Assembly (NCBI GenBank): GCA_934130935.1
Contig: CAKOYQ010000013.1
Coordinates: 1 to 44,199 of the forward strand
Direction: 5' to 3'
Length of the DNA stretch: 44,199 bases
Source of the DNA: an uncultured Clostridia bacterium
GTDB taxonomy: Bacteria > Bacillota > Clostridia > TANB77 > CAG-508
Shown here: positions 32,923 to 41,590 of the stretch, piece after piece
How positions within the stretch are numbered: position 1 is the stretch's first letter
Layout of the letters: each line of letters begins with the position of its first letter
Program-made: the position numbers and the translations under genes
The notes under the pieces: generated by a model
Seen by the model: the letters and a program-made list of their open reading frames with translations, nothing else
Databases searched by the model: none
Told to the model about the DNA's origin: nothing

Positions 32923-33948
32923 ATGAAAAAATTTTTTATATATTTTTTGGGATTTGTGATAGTATTTTTTATAGCCCCTGCAATTTGTACAGTTACACCT
33001 TGTACAGTTACGCCAAAGGAAATACAAGAAACTGTTGCAGTTCAGAACGAAAAAGAAGAAAGCAGTGATGGAGATACACAGAATTATGAAGATTCAAAAA
33101 CAATAAAATTGTTACATTCTGAAACAGGTCAAATTGAAGAAATTAATTTAGAAGAATATTTATATGGAGTGGTTTCAAGTGAAATGCCAGCAAATTTCGA
33201 AATAGAAGCCTTAAAAGCCCAAGCGGTAGTAGCTAGAACATATACAATTTATCAAATAAATAACAATTCTAGTAAACATGAAAATGCTGACATATGTGAT
33301 AATTATGCATGTTGCCAAGCATGGATAAGCAAGGAAGATAGAATTTCGAAATGGAATGAGGAAGAAGCAGAAAGTAATTGGAATAAAATAGTTGAAGCAG
33401 TGAATTCGACAAGTGGGAAGGTAATTACATATGATGGAAAACCAATAAATGCCTTTTTTCATTCAAACAGTGGAGGAGTGACAGAAAGTTCAACAGCTGT
33501 ATGGGGTGGAATAGATTTTCCATATTTAAAATCTGTAGAAACAGCAGGAGAAGAGGGGTATAAACAATATAGTTCACAGGTTCAATTTTCTAAACAAGAA
33601 TTATTAAACAAAATAAAAGAAAAATATCAAGATTGTGAAATTGATTTTTCTCAACAGAATTGTATTGAAATATTAGAATATACGACAAGTGGAAGAGTAA
33701 AAACAATCAAATTTGGAAATAAAGAGATTGCTGGAACAGAAGCAAGAACAATATTAGGATTAAAGTCCACAAATTTCACGTTTTCAATAAACGGAGAAAT
33801 AGTAACATTTTCTGTAACAGGATATGGACATGGAGTTGGAATGAGTCAAACAGGAGCAGATGCTTTAGCTAAAACTGGTTTAAAATTTGACGAAATTATA
33901 AAGCATTTTTATACAAATGTGGAAATTGTTGAATTAAATTCCCTTTAA
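32923..33948 (+). CDS. spoIID: Stage II sporulation protein D
   Basis: A 341-residue membrane-anchored peptidoglycan lytic transglycosylase that drives engulfment together with SpoIIP and SpoIIM. A signal anchor lies at about 3-25. The SpoIID/LytB domain starts LEEYLYGVVSSEMPANFEIEALKAQ (catalytic Glu in SSEMPA), with AQAVVARTY, a NAFFHSNSGGVTESS stretch and the C-terminal GYGHGVGMSQTGADALA. Cysteines in DICDNYACCQ may bind zinc, as in Clostridioides SpoIID. It starts 10 bp after sigF, so it may be read from the spoIIA promoter as well as any mother-cell promoter. Confidence 0.96.
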   Translation: MKKFFIYFLGFVIVFFIAPAICTVTPCTVTPKEIQETVAVQNEKEESSDGDTQNYEDSKTIKLLHSETGQIEEINLEEYLYGVVSSEMPANFEIEALKAQAVVARTYTIYQINNNSSKHENADICDNYACCQAWISKEDRISKWNEEEAESNWNKIVEAVNSTSGKVITYDGKPINAFFHSNSGGVTESSTAVWGGIDFPYLKSVETAGEEGYKQYSSQVQFSKQELLNKIKEKYQDCEIDFSQQNCIEILEYTTSGRVKTIKFGNKEIAGTEARTILGLKSTNFTFSINGEIVTFSVTGYGHGVGMSQTGADALAKTGLKFDEIIKHFYTNVEIVELNSL

Positions 33949-34008
33949 ATGAATAATCTTTGAAAAAAAGTAAATACTTGTATTAATAATGTAATCAAGG
34001 AGGATTTT

Positions 34009-34857
34009 ATGAGAAGAGGAAAAAGATTTTTAGAAAAAGATAATTTGTTTATATATGTGGGAACAGCTATATTTTTTATATTAGCCATAGCACTAGGTAT
34101 TATTATGTACATGACAAGTAGAACTGCTAATAAGATAAAAAATGAATCTGGACAAGTAGTCCAAGAAAGTAAAGTTGATGAAACTGTGGAGAATACAGAA
34201 AAAGCAAGTACAGATATTGGAAAAACAATTAAAGAACAAGAAAATTCAGAAAATGAAGAAAAAAATACAAATACTGTTAATAAACAGGATTCAAATTCAG
34301 TAACTACTAATAAAGAAATTGGTAATGCAAATTCAACAAAAGTTGAAAATACATCAAGTAATAAAAAAGATACAAAAACAGGAAATAATCCAGTTGATGA
34401 ACCTGATAAAATTGTACCAGCAAAAGAAGAGGTGCCAGAAACAAAAAAAGATATTACTTTTATAAAACCTGTGGAAGGCGATATAATTTGTGAATATGCA
34501 AAAGATAATTTAATTTATTCTGAAACATTAAAAGAATGGATAACTCATACAGCAGTAGACATAAAAGCAGATAAAACAAGTGTAATAAAAGCGGCAGCAG
34601 ATGGAGTAGTAAAAACAATAGTAAATGACCCTAGATATGGTCTAACAATTATAATTTCGCATGATGATGGGTATGAGACAATTTATTCAAATTTATTAAC
34701 TGCGGAGTTTGTTGTAGAAGGAGAAGAGGTTTCTCAAGGACAAACTATAGGAACAGTAGGTAATACAGCAGCTTTTGAAAGTAGTATGGAATCGCATTTA
34801 CATTTCGAATTATTAAAAGATGAAGAATACTTAGATCCTACTATATATTTAAAATAA
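34009..34857 (+). CDS. spoIIQ: SpoIIQ-like M23 domain protein
   Basis: A 282-residue bitopic protein with one membrane helix at about 13-33, a long low-complexity Asn/Lys/Glu linker (about 45-145) and a LytM/M23 domain (about 150-282). SpoIIQ is made in the forespore and binds mother-cell SpoIIIAH across the intermembrane space. Bacillus SpoIIQ has lost its zinc site, but here His180 and Asp184 (THTAVDIKA) and His263/His265 (SHLHFEL) are kept, as in Clostridioides difficile SpoIIQ. Location directly behind spoIID supports the call. ATG 34009 follows AAGGAGG. Confidence 0.88.
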   Translation: MRRGKRFLEKDNLFIYVGTAIFFILAIALGIIMYMTSRTANKIKNESGQVVQESKVDETVENTEKASTDIGKTIKEQENSENEEKNTNTVNKQDSNSVTTNKEIGNANSTKVENTSSNKKDTKTGNNPVDEPDKIVPAKEEVPETKKDITFIKPVEGDIICEYAKDNLIYSETLKEWITHTAVDIKADKTSVIKAAADGVVKTIVNDPRYGLTIIISHDDGYETIYSNLLTAEFVVEGEEVSQGQTIGTVGNTAAFESSMESHLHFELLKDEEYLDPTIYLK

Positions 34858-34858
34858 A

Positions 34859-34924
34859 AGGGTAAAAAAAGAACCGACCCCAAATTTCCCAAGGGAAATT
34901 TGGGGTCGGTTCCATTTTTGCCCT
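34859..34924. repeat. Inverted pair of repeat cores acting as a bidirectional terminator
   Basis: One unit (34859-34890, GGGTAAAAAAAGAACCGACC start) faces an inverted unit (34893-34924, ending CCATTTTTGCCC), giving a hairpin of about 30 bp with only two or three mismatches and an AA loop. It begins two bases after the spoIIQ-like stop codon and ends four bases before the U32 gene's stop codon. It fills the whole gap between these convergent genes and T/A runs flank both sides, so it probably terminates both. Confidence 0.92.
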
Positions 34925-34927
34925 TTT

Positions 34928-37375
34928 TTAAACTTCTCTATTAATATTGCCATTAGTGTAATCAGAGCCTTCTAACTTTGTTCCAGATTTAGTAATATTA
35001 ATAATAGAATTTATTTTTTCAATATTTTCGTCTAAAATATCGATTCTTATTGAACTTAAATCAATATCATTATGCTCAATCGAAGTGATTTTACTATTAT
35101 AAATTGTAGTTACAGTATCAATATTATCTGGTATAATTCTAAATAATAGACCTAATCTATCTTTTAAATAAAAACTATTATCAGAATTACATAAATGAGG
35201 ACAAGATGAATAGCATTTGTTTGTTTTGCCTAATACACAATAATTAGAATTCATTAATGGTGTTCTTCCATACACAATTAATTCTATACTTTTTTGATGT
35301 AATGTATTATGAGTATTAGAAAGAATTAAATTTTGTAAATCTGATTTACTTAGCTCAGGAGACAAAGTAACTGTATTACAAGGCAATTCTGTAATTGTAA
35401 GATTATTAAAAATATTAAAAGTATAATTACAAATAAATTTATATTTATTTTGATATTTTTTTAATAATTCAAAATCTCCAATATTGGAAAGCACGAATCC
35501 ATTGATATTATAAAAATTTAAAATATTATCTAAATTTTTTTCAATTAAACTCTTGTAGTTTTTTCTAATAATAGTTGGCATATAGATATATGTATTAAAA
35601 TTATTAGTAATGTCTTTAATAATGTTTTCAAAATCTTTTAAAATGAAGTATTTAAAAGGAATGTATATATTATCAACATTTTTTAGTAAAGTATAATTAA
35701 AATTATTATTAAGTAAGTTTAATAATATACTTATTTTTTTGGAAGAATGTTTTTTAAAATTTGAATTTTTAGTTATTTTAACTTGTGAGTTATTAATATT
35801 AGAGAAATTACGATTCTCTTGTGGCAAATTTCGTCTAAATGAATTAACTAATTTTTCTTCGTATTGTTTAATAGCAATTCTCCTAAGTTCGTTTATATTA
35901 CTAATACCTTGGATATATAATCCGTCATCTAAATCGATTTCAATGTCTTTAAATTGAAATGGTGTATTATTAGTTTTTGATATTTGTTCAATTAAACGTT
36001 CTTTTGTGATTGGTAAATTAATGGCTGGTTCTGGGATAATGTTAGAATTGATTTTTACAGAAATACCATAATCATTAAAAACAGTAAATTCAATAGGAGA
36101 GTTTTTCTTTACAATCATTTTACAATTTAGACTTGTTTTTCTATTTTCTTTATTAAGTGTACTAATAGCAGTACTAGCCAAGTTTTTATCAAACATTTTG
36201 TAAATAGAGTTTCCTACAAAAATGTTTCCTTTCATTCTACCGATTGTAACTTTATTTCCAGAGGAAACATGAGGAGAATTTTTACCATCAATCATTAATT
36301 CTGAAATCGTGTACAAAGATGTTTCGTGATTTTTATTTTCAATTCCAATTTTATCGCCAATAGATAAATCATCAGCAGTTGTAAATGATACATAGCCTTT
36401 TGTATTATTGAAATTAGAAACTTTTCCAAGGAAAATTCCCATATTATTAGACTTATCAGGATAGACAAAATGTTTATTAGGCATTGAAGACAAATGACCA
36501 GTTGAGAATCCACCACGATTAAATACTTGAAGTAGGTCATGTTTGTCCTTATCAAAGGGCAATTTGGGGTCGGTTCCATTTTTGCCCTTGCAATTATCTA
36601 AGTATTTACGATAAATTCTTGTAACTGTGGCAACATATTCAGGTGTTTTCATTCTGCCTTCAATTTTTAGGCAGGAAACTCCTATTTTTGAGAGTTCAGG
36701 TAGAAAATCTAAACCACATAAATCACGTGGACTTAGCAAATAACCTTTATCAATAATAGAATCTTTTGAACTAATTAATTCATAAGGTAATCTGCAAGGT
36801 TGGGCACATTTACCACGATTTCCCGAACGCCCACCAATCATACTTGAAAATAGGCATTGACCTGAGTAAGATATGCACAAAGCACCATGAACAAAAACCT
36901 CGATTTCAATGTTAGAATTTTTACAAATATATTCAATTTCTTTCAAAGAAAGCTCACGAGAAAGTACGACACGGGAAAATCCCATTTCTTGCAATTTAAG
37001 AACACCATCTAAATTGTGGACAGATAATTGTGTACTAGCATGTACAGCTAAGTCTGGAAAATTTTTGATTAAATAACGAGCTAATCCTAAATCTTGAACA
37101 ATAATTGCATCAATACCATAATTATAGGCTTTTTGAGCTAATTGTATAGCTTTTGAAAGTTCATCATTTTTTATCAGAGTATTTAATGTTAAGTTTGTTT
37201 TTACTCCTCTAAGTTTCGCATATGTGATTGCTTTTTCTAAGTCATTGTCATCAAAATTAGAAGCAAATGCCCTTGCACTAAGAGTATTTGCTCCGAAATA
37301 TACAGCATCTGCACCATTTTGTACAGCAGCTTTTAAACATTCAAAGTCACCGACAGGTGATAATAATTCTATCAT
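34928..37375 (-). CDS. U32 family peptidase-like protein (RlhA type) carrying an in-frame repeat
   Basis: An 815-residue U32 protein. The N-terminal catalytic-like domain has ELLSPVGDFECLKAAVQNGADAV at its start (first part shown: ELLSPVGDFE), VHASTQLSVHN, the signature EVFVHGALCISYSGQC and GGRSGNRGKCAQPCRLPYEL. A DUF3656-like region follows (about 330-480), then an extra C-terminal part with YGRTPLMNSNYC and CPHLC resembling a second, degenerate U32 unit. Members of this architecture (RlhA) hydroxylate 23S rRNA; others are annotated as collagenase-like peptidases, so the activity here is open. Eleven codons at about 262-273 (KGKNGTDPKLPF) come from a dispersed repeat inserted in frame just before DKDKHDLLQVFNRGG. 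I chose ATG 37375 after TTGAGG. Confidence 0.88.
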   Translation of the reverse strand: MIELLSPVGDFECLKAAVQNGADAVYFGANTLSARAFASNFDDNDLEKAITYAKLRGVKTNLTLNTLIKNDELSKAIQLAQKAYNYGIDAIIVQDLGLARYLIKNFPDLAVHASTQLSVHNLDGVLKLQEMGFSRVVLSRELSLKEIEYICKNSNIEIEVFVHGALCISYSGQCLFSSMIGGRSGNRGKCAQPCRLPYELISSKDSIIDKGYLLSPRDLCGLDFLPELSKIGVSCLKIEGRMKTPEYVATVTRIYRKYLDNCKGKNGTDPKLPFDKDKHDLLQVFNRGGFSTGHLSSMPNKHFVYPDKSNNMGIFLGKVSNFNNTKGYVSFTTADDLSIGDKIGIENKNHETSLYTISELMIDGKNSPHVSSGNKVTIGRMKGNIFVGNSIYKMFDKNLASTAISTLNKENRKTSLNCKMIVKKNSPIEFTVFNDYGISVKINSNIIPEPAINLPITKERLIEQISKTNNTPFQFKDIEIDLDDGLYIQGISNINELRRIAIKQYEEKLVNSFRRNLPQENRNFSNINNSQVKITKNSNFKKHSSKKISILLNLLNNNFNYTLLKNVDNIYIPFKYFILKDFENIIKDITNNFNTYIYMPTIIRKNYKSLIEKNLDNILNFYNINGFVLSNIGDFELLKKYQNKYKFICNYTFNIFNNLTITELPCNTVTLSPELSKSDLQNLILSNTHNTLHQKSIELIVYGRTPLMNSNYCVLGKTNKCYSSCPHLCNSDNSFYLKDRLGLLFRIIPDNIDTVTTIYNSKITSIEHNDIDLSSIRIDILDENIEKINSIINITKSGTKLEGSDYTNGNINREV
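36556..36588. repeat. Dispersed repeat core inside the U32 peptidase reading frame
   Basis: A complete 33-bp unit from AGGGCAA to TTGCCCT with GGGGTCGGTTCC, 33 bp being exactly 11 codons. On the minus strand it encodes KGKNGTDPKLPF without a stop. The site is in a variable linker between TRIYRKYLD and FNRGGF of the U32 domain, where extra residues should be tolerated. Confidence 0.93.
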
Positions 37376-37460
37376 ATTCAACCTCAATTCTTTTTTATTC
37401 TATTATTATAACACAAAAATATTTGTAACACAAATGTAATAAAAAAATTTGTGTCCAAGG

Positions 37461-37490
37461 TTGACTAAAAAGGGAAAATAATGATATACT
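37461..37490 (+). promoter_or_regulatory. Sigma-A-type promoter of the glucosaminidase gene
   Basis: TTGACT (37461-37466) and TATACT (37485-37490) are 18 bp apart. Transcription would start near 37497, which excludes the in-frame ATG at 37492 as the translation start. Confidence 0.7.
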
Positions 37491-37548
37491 TATGTCGATA
37501 AATACAAGAAAAAGATGGAAATATAGAAAAACAAAAGAGGTGTGTAAA

Positions 37549-39270
37549 ATGAAGAGAGTTACAAGAAAAATATTAATAATTTTTATATTAATGATGTCAT
37601 ATGTAGTTATAAGTATAATATGTGGAAATAAAGAATTTGTAGCATTTGCAGTAAATCAAACAGTATCTACAGATATTAATTCAGTTAATTCAAACCAATA
37701 TCCTCAAATAAAAGAAATGTTACAAACATTAAAAGACCAACACCCAAATTGGAATTTTAAAATTTTATATACAGATATTGAATGGAATGATGCAATAGCA
37801 AATGAATATGTTGGGCATGGAGGATTTCCAAGAAATTTGGTTACTGCTGAAAATAGTAGATATGCTGGTGATTGGATTTGTAAAGTATGTGGTAAAGAAC
37901 AAAGGTATGATAATGGAAAATTTCATTGTGCATCAGAAGAAGCAATAGCTTATATGATTGACCCAAGAAATTCTGCAAATTATTCAGATATATTTCAATT
38001 TATGCAATTATCATATGCTGATTATAATATACAGGAAGTAAGGACAATGGTTGCAGGTACATTTTTAGATAATGAATCATATATAAGAACAATTATGGAA
38101 GTATCAAAAAAATATAATGTTAATATATACTATATAATTGCAAGAATTATACAAGAACAGGGAAAAAATGGCTCAACTTTATCTAATGGAAAAGGATATA
38201 ATGGTCAATATGCTGGATATTATAATGTGTTTAATATAAAAGCAAAAGGTAATAAAAAAGAAGAAATTATTTTAAAAGGGTTAGAATATGCACAATCACA
38301 AGGATGGGACTCAGTTGAAAAGTCAATTGTCGGTGGTGCTGAAGTAATTGTTAATGATTATATTGGAAAAGGGCAAAATACATTATACTTTCAAAAATTT
38401 GATGTTGAAAATTCAGATGAAAATTTATATTGGCATCAATATATGCAAAATATTTTAGCAGCACAAAATGAAGGACAATTATTAAGAAAAGCTCTCGAAA
38501 AAATTGGAAAAGTTGATGAAAATTACACTTTTATAATACCTGTTTATAAAAATATGCCAAATTCAGCATCTCCAAGGCCTTCAACAACTTCGTCTTATAT
38601 ACCAACTACAGATTTGGTAAAAATCAATGTTAATAAAACTCTTTCTTTAAGAAGTAATGCTGGAAAGTCTTCTTCTAAAGTAGGAACTTTATATAAAGAT
38701 GAGATTGTTACAAGAATGGCAAAGGCTTCAATTAAAGTTGATGGCACATATTGGGACTATGTTATGAAATCTGACGGAACTAAGGGGTATGCGGCACGAG
38801 AAACTTATGAAAATGAAGATGCATATAAATTGTACTTAGTACCAGTAAACCAAGAAACACCAAGTGAACCAGATAAGCCAGATAATGTAACCCAAAATGA
38901 TAAGGTTAAAATAGATGATTCTAATCATACAATAATAGCTATTCCAAATGCAACAATAGATGATTTGAAGTCTGTTATGGGAAGTAATGTTGTAGTTAAA
39001 AATGCTTCAGGAGAGGTTGTAAATGGAAAGCTTGCAACAGGTTATACGGTTAATGATACAAATAAAATTTCTGTACTAGGAGATATAAGTGGAGATGGAG
39101 AGATAACACCATCAGACTATATGCGTGTTAAAAACCATATAATGAATAAAAACAAGATAGAGGATATAGCTCTAACAAGTGCAGATGTAAATAAAGATGG
39201 GAAAATAACACCAGCAGATTATATGACTATAAAGAATTTTATTATGAATAAAAATAAAATTGAATTATAA
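37549..39270 (+). CDS. Secreted N-acetylglucosaminidase with SH3-like and dockerin-like domains
   Basis: A 573-residue wall hydrolase. A signal anchor lies at about 5-35 (ILIIFILMMSYVVISII). The glucosaminidase domain of the LytD/Bax type (about 55-330) includes an inserted CxxC pair (CKVCGKE) and the probable catalytic Glu203 in ARIIQEQG. An SH3b-like domain (about 360-430, LSLRSNAGKSSSKVGTLY) follows. The last 65 residues hold two dockerin-type calcium repeats, DISGDGEITPSDYMRVKNHI and DVNKDGKITPADYMTIKNFI. Dockerins bind cohesins, but none is visible in the window. The start at ATG 37549 has AGAGGTG upstream. The cadherin-like gene follows 12 bp later, so the two are probably co-expressed. 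Confidence 0.88.
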   Translation: MKRVTRKILIIFILMMSYVVISIICGNKEFVAFAVNQTVSTDINSVNSNQYPQIKEMLQTLKDQHPNWNFKILYTDIEWNDAIANEYVGHGGFPRNLVTAENSRYAGDWICKVCGKEQRYDNGKFHCASEEAIAYMIDPRNSANYSDIFQFMQLSYADYNIQEVRTMVAGTFLDNESYIRTIMEVSKKYNVNIYYIIARIIQEQGKNGSTLSNGKGYNGQYAGYYNVFNIKAKGNKKEEIILKGLEYAQSQGWDSVEKSIVGGAEVIVNDYIGKGQNTLYFQKFDVENSDENLYWHQYMQNILAAQNEGQLLRKALEKIGKVDENYTFIIPVYKNMPNSASPRPSTTSSYIPTTDLVKINVNKTLSLRSNAGKSSSKVGTLYKDEIVTRMAKASIKVDGTYWDYVMKSDGTKGYAARETYENEDAYKLYLVPVNQETPSEPDKPDNVTQNDKVKIDDSNHTIIAIPNATIDDLKSVMGSNVVVKNASGEVVNGKLATGYTVNDTNKISVLGDISGDGEITPSDYMRVKNHIMNKNKIEDIALTSADVNKDGKITPADYMTIKNFIMNKNKIEL

Positions 39271-39282
39271 TAGGAGGAAAAA

Positions 39283-40590
39283 GTGAAAAAAGTTATAAAA
39301 AATAGTTTACTAATACTAATATTTATATTTTTAATAAATATTTGCAATGTTTCTTTTGCAGCTGTTTCTATGTCAGTTACTTCAAACAAAAAGGAAGTTA
39401 AGCCTGGCGAAAGTTTTACAGTTACAATTAAAGTAAATGGAGGAGAAGGCTATGTAAATATATCAGCAGAAAATGGTACAGTAGACAAGAAGTATGAATG
39501 GGTTGGAAATAATAGTTTGACTGTAAATTGTACAGCAGGAAATTCTGGGACTGTAAAAATAAATGTATCAGGAACTATTGCTGATAGTGATACAGCAAAT
39601 GATGAACAAAAATCTGGTTCAGTGACAGTTAATATAAGTAATGCAGCTAGTTCTACCAATTCTGCAAACACAAATAGTGAAGCTACTAAGTCAAAAGAAG
39701 CAAGATTGAAAAACTTTGGAATAAAGCCAAACGATTTTAGTGGATTTAAAAAAGATAAAACTGAATATAGTGTAGAAGTTCCAAATAATGTATCTAAAGT
39801 AAATGTATATGCTACACCATTAGATTCAAAAGCAAAAGTAACATCAGGAGCTGGTGAAGTATCATTAAAGGAAGGTAATAATACAGTAAAAGTTACGGTA
39901 ACAGCAGAGGCAGGGAATACTAAAACATATACATTAACAATAAAAAGAGCAACAGAAAGCGAAAAGGTTGAACAATCAGAAGATACCTCAAAAACAACCG
40001 ATAAAACTGAAGATGAATTTGGAATATCAAGTTTAGAGATAAAAAATCTTAAATTAAGTCCATCATTTAAAACGGGAACATATGAATATACTGCTGAATT
40101 AAATGAAGAGTTGAGCAAACTAGATATAGACGCTGTTGCAACAGATAAAGATGCAATAATTGAAATATTGGGAAATGAGAATTTACAACAAGGAGAAAAT
40201 ACAATAACAATTTTAGTAAGAAATGATAAAATAGAAAAAACAGCTACATATCAAGTTACTGTCAATAAAAATGTAATAGCAAAAGATGAGATGAATTGGT
40301 TAAAACCATCAACATGGGGCAGAGAAGAAATAATTAAAGTTACAATGATAATAGTTTTGATAATATTAATAATAATTGCAATAATATTAAAAGTTAAAAT
40401 ATCAAGAGAAAAGAAAAATGATGAAGACTTTGATTTGCCAGGAGGAGATGAATTGGATAAGGCTCTTGCTGAACATCAGGAGCTTGAAAATACAGAAGAT
40501 TTTGAAGAAACAAGAATATTTAAAAATGTAGATTATAAAGATGATGATTTAGATAATACTGATTTCAAACGAAAAGGAAAACATTTTTAA
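39283..40590 (+). CDS. Surface protein with two cadherin-like domains, membrane helix and acidic tail
   Basis: A 435-residue protein. The signal peptide (about 1-26, ending VSFAA) leads to an Ig-like beta domain (about 27-115, SMSVTSNKKEVKPGESFTVT start). Two cadherin-like beta-sandwich domains follow (about 140-225 and 250-330), each with the LKNFGIKP / LKLSPSF start and GNNTVKVTVTAE / GENTITILVRND signature. A membrane helix at about 348-370 and an acidic cytoplasmic tail of 65 residues (DEDFDLPGGDELDKALAE) complete it. It probably anchors or organises partner proteins at the surface, perhaps the neighbouring glucosaminidase. GTG 39283 follows AGGAGG. Confidence 0.82.
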   Translation: MKKVIKNSLLILIFIFLINICNVSFAAVSMSVTSNKKEVKPGESFTVTIKVNGGEGYVNISAENGTVDKKYEWVGNNSLTVNCTAGNSGTVKINVSGTIADSDTANDEQKSGSVTVNISNAASSTNSANTNSEATKSKEARLKNFGIKPNDFSGFKKDKTEYSVEVPNNVSKVNVYATPLDSKAKVTSGAGEVSLKEGNNTVKVTVTAEAGNTKTYTLTIKRATESEKVEQSEDTSKTTDKTEDEFGISSLEIKNLKLSPSFKTGTYEYTAELNEELSKLDIDAVATDKDAIIEILGNENLQQGENTITILVRNDKIEKTATYQVTVNKNVIAKDEMNWLKPSTWGREEIIKVTMIIVLIILIIIAIILKVKISREKKNDEDFDLPGGDELDKALAEHQELENTEDFEETRIFKNVDYKDDDLDNTDFKRKGKHF

Positions 40591-40649
40591 TAGGATTTGG
40601 ATTCATAAAACTATAATATAAAACATATATACAAAAAACGGAGAATGAA

Positions 40650-41480
40650 ATGAAAGATAGATATTTTAGATTAAGCGATAATTTTAGAGAAATAATTAGC
40701 AAAGTAATTGCAGACAAAAAAATTGATACAATGACATTAATACCAACGGGTTGGACTAATATTGTTTATGAGGTAAAAACAGATGATGGAAGTTATTTTT
40801 TTAGATTTCCAAGAGATGAATTTTGGTCTAGGACAATAGTAAAAGATTATGAATTTACACAATATATATATGGAAAAACCAATTTTAATACAATTAAATT
40901 AGAGCTATTTTATGATAATGAAAGACCTTTTAGTATGCATAAGAAAATTGAAGGAACACCACTAGCAGAAAAAATGAACGAACTGAATGAAGAACAAATA
41001 ACTTGTATTTCAAATGAAATTGCCCAATTTATGAATGAAATTCATAATTTAGATTATTCTAAATCTAAAATATTTAAAACTAATAATATAGGACTAAAAT
41101 TAAAGGATTTTTTAGATGAACTTTTATCTTTTCATATTACAGAGGAAAATAGGCAGTTTTGGAAAATGGTGCCTAATGTAAAAGAAGAAACAAATTGTTT
41201 GGTTCATGGAGACTTAAACTCTAGTAATATATTATTAGATGAGAATAATCATATTGCAGCAATTATAGATTTTGGATTTGCAGGTTATGGAAACAAGTAT
41301 GATGACATAGCAAGAATTATTGGGAGATGTCCAGATACATTTAGAGATAAAATAGTAAATAGTTATGAAGAATGTTCAAATATTAATTTAAGTGAACAGA
41401 TTTTAAATCAAAATATAGAAACATGGAATAATATTGATAATGCATATATAGATTATATGAAGACAATTGGAATATATTAA
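40650..41480 (+). CDS. Aminoglycoside phosphotransferase/choline kinase family protein
   Basis: A 276-residue small-molecule kinase of the APH fold. The catalytic Asp188 lies in LVHGDLNSSNILL and the metal-binding Asp207 in IIDFGFAGYG. The N-lobe has YFFRFPRDE in place of the usual Lys strand and MHKKIEGTPLAEKM. Such genes are often annotated as aminoglycoside resistance, but many family members phosphorylate sugars, choline or other metabolites. Nothing here points to an antibiotic substrate. It stands alone with a weak GGAGAATG site and a terminator behind it. Confidence 0.82.
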   Translation: MKDRYFRLSDNFREIISKVIADKKIDTMTLIPTGWTNIVYEVKTDDGSYFFRFPRDEFWSRTIVKDYEFTQYIYGKTNFNTIKLELFYDNERPFSMHKKIEGTPLAEKMNELNEEQITCISNEIAQFMNEIHNLDYSKSKIFKTNNIGLKLKDFLDELLSFHITEENRQFWKMVPNVKEETNCLVHGDLNSSNILLDENNHIAAIIDFGFAGYGNKYDDIARIIGRCPDTFRDKIVNSYEECSNINLSEQILNQNIETWNNIDNAYIDYMKTIGIY

Positions 41481-41502
41481 TTTAAGTATCAAAGTCAAAA
41501 GT

Positions 41503-41535
41503 GCTCGATGATAATTTAATCATCGAGTATTTTTG
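41503..41535 (+). terminator. Terminator after the APH-family kinase
   Basis: GCTCGATGAT (41503-41512) pairs with ATCATCGAGT (41519-41528) across a 6-nt loop, followed by ATTTTTG. Confidence 0.9.
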
Positions 41536-41549
41536 ACGTACTGTAACTT

Positions 41550-41570
41550 TTATACAATTTAATTGTATAA
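41550..41570. promoter_or_regulatory. Palindromic operator-like site before the ECF sigma gene
   Basis: TTATACAATT and AATTGTATAA are exact complements around one central base, 20 bp upstream of the start codon. TGTAAC at 41542-41547, 18 bp before TATAAA at 41566-41571, could be a promoter, possibly of ECF type, overlapping the palindrome. Whether this is an operator or simple A/T symmetry is uncertain. Confidence 0.45.
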
Positions 41571-41590
41571 AGATTAAAGGGGGAAAAAGA

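Noticed and set aside
37493..37499. TGTCGAT as a Spo0A box at the glucosaminidase gene
   Set aside because: It is a single imperfect match at or after the predicted transcription start, without a second box.
39450..40118. A 222-codon open frame on the minus strand
   Set aside because: It lies fully opposite the cadherin-like gene, has no ribosome binding site or recognisable domain, and its composition mirrors the plus-strand gene.
40650..41480. Antibiotic resistance by an aminoglycoside phosphotransferase
   Set aside because: Only the general APH-fold motifs are visible; many family members act on metabolites, and there is no resistance context.
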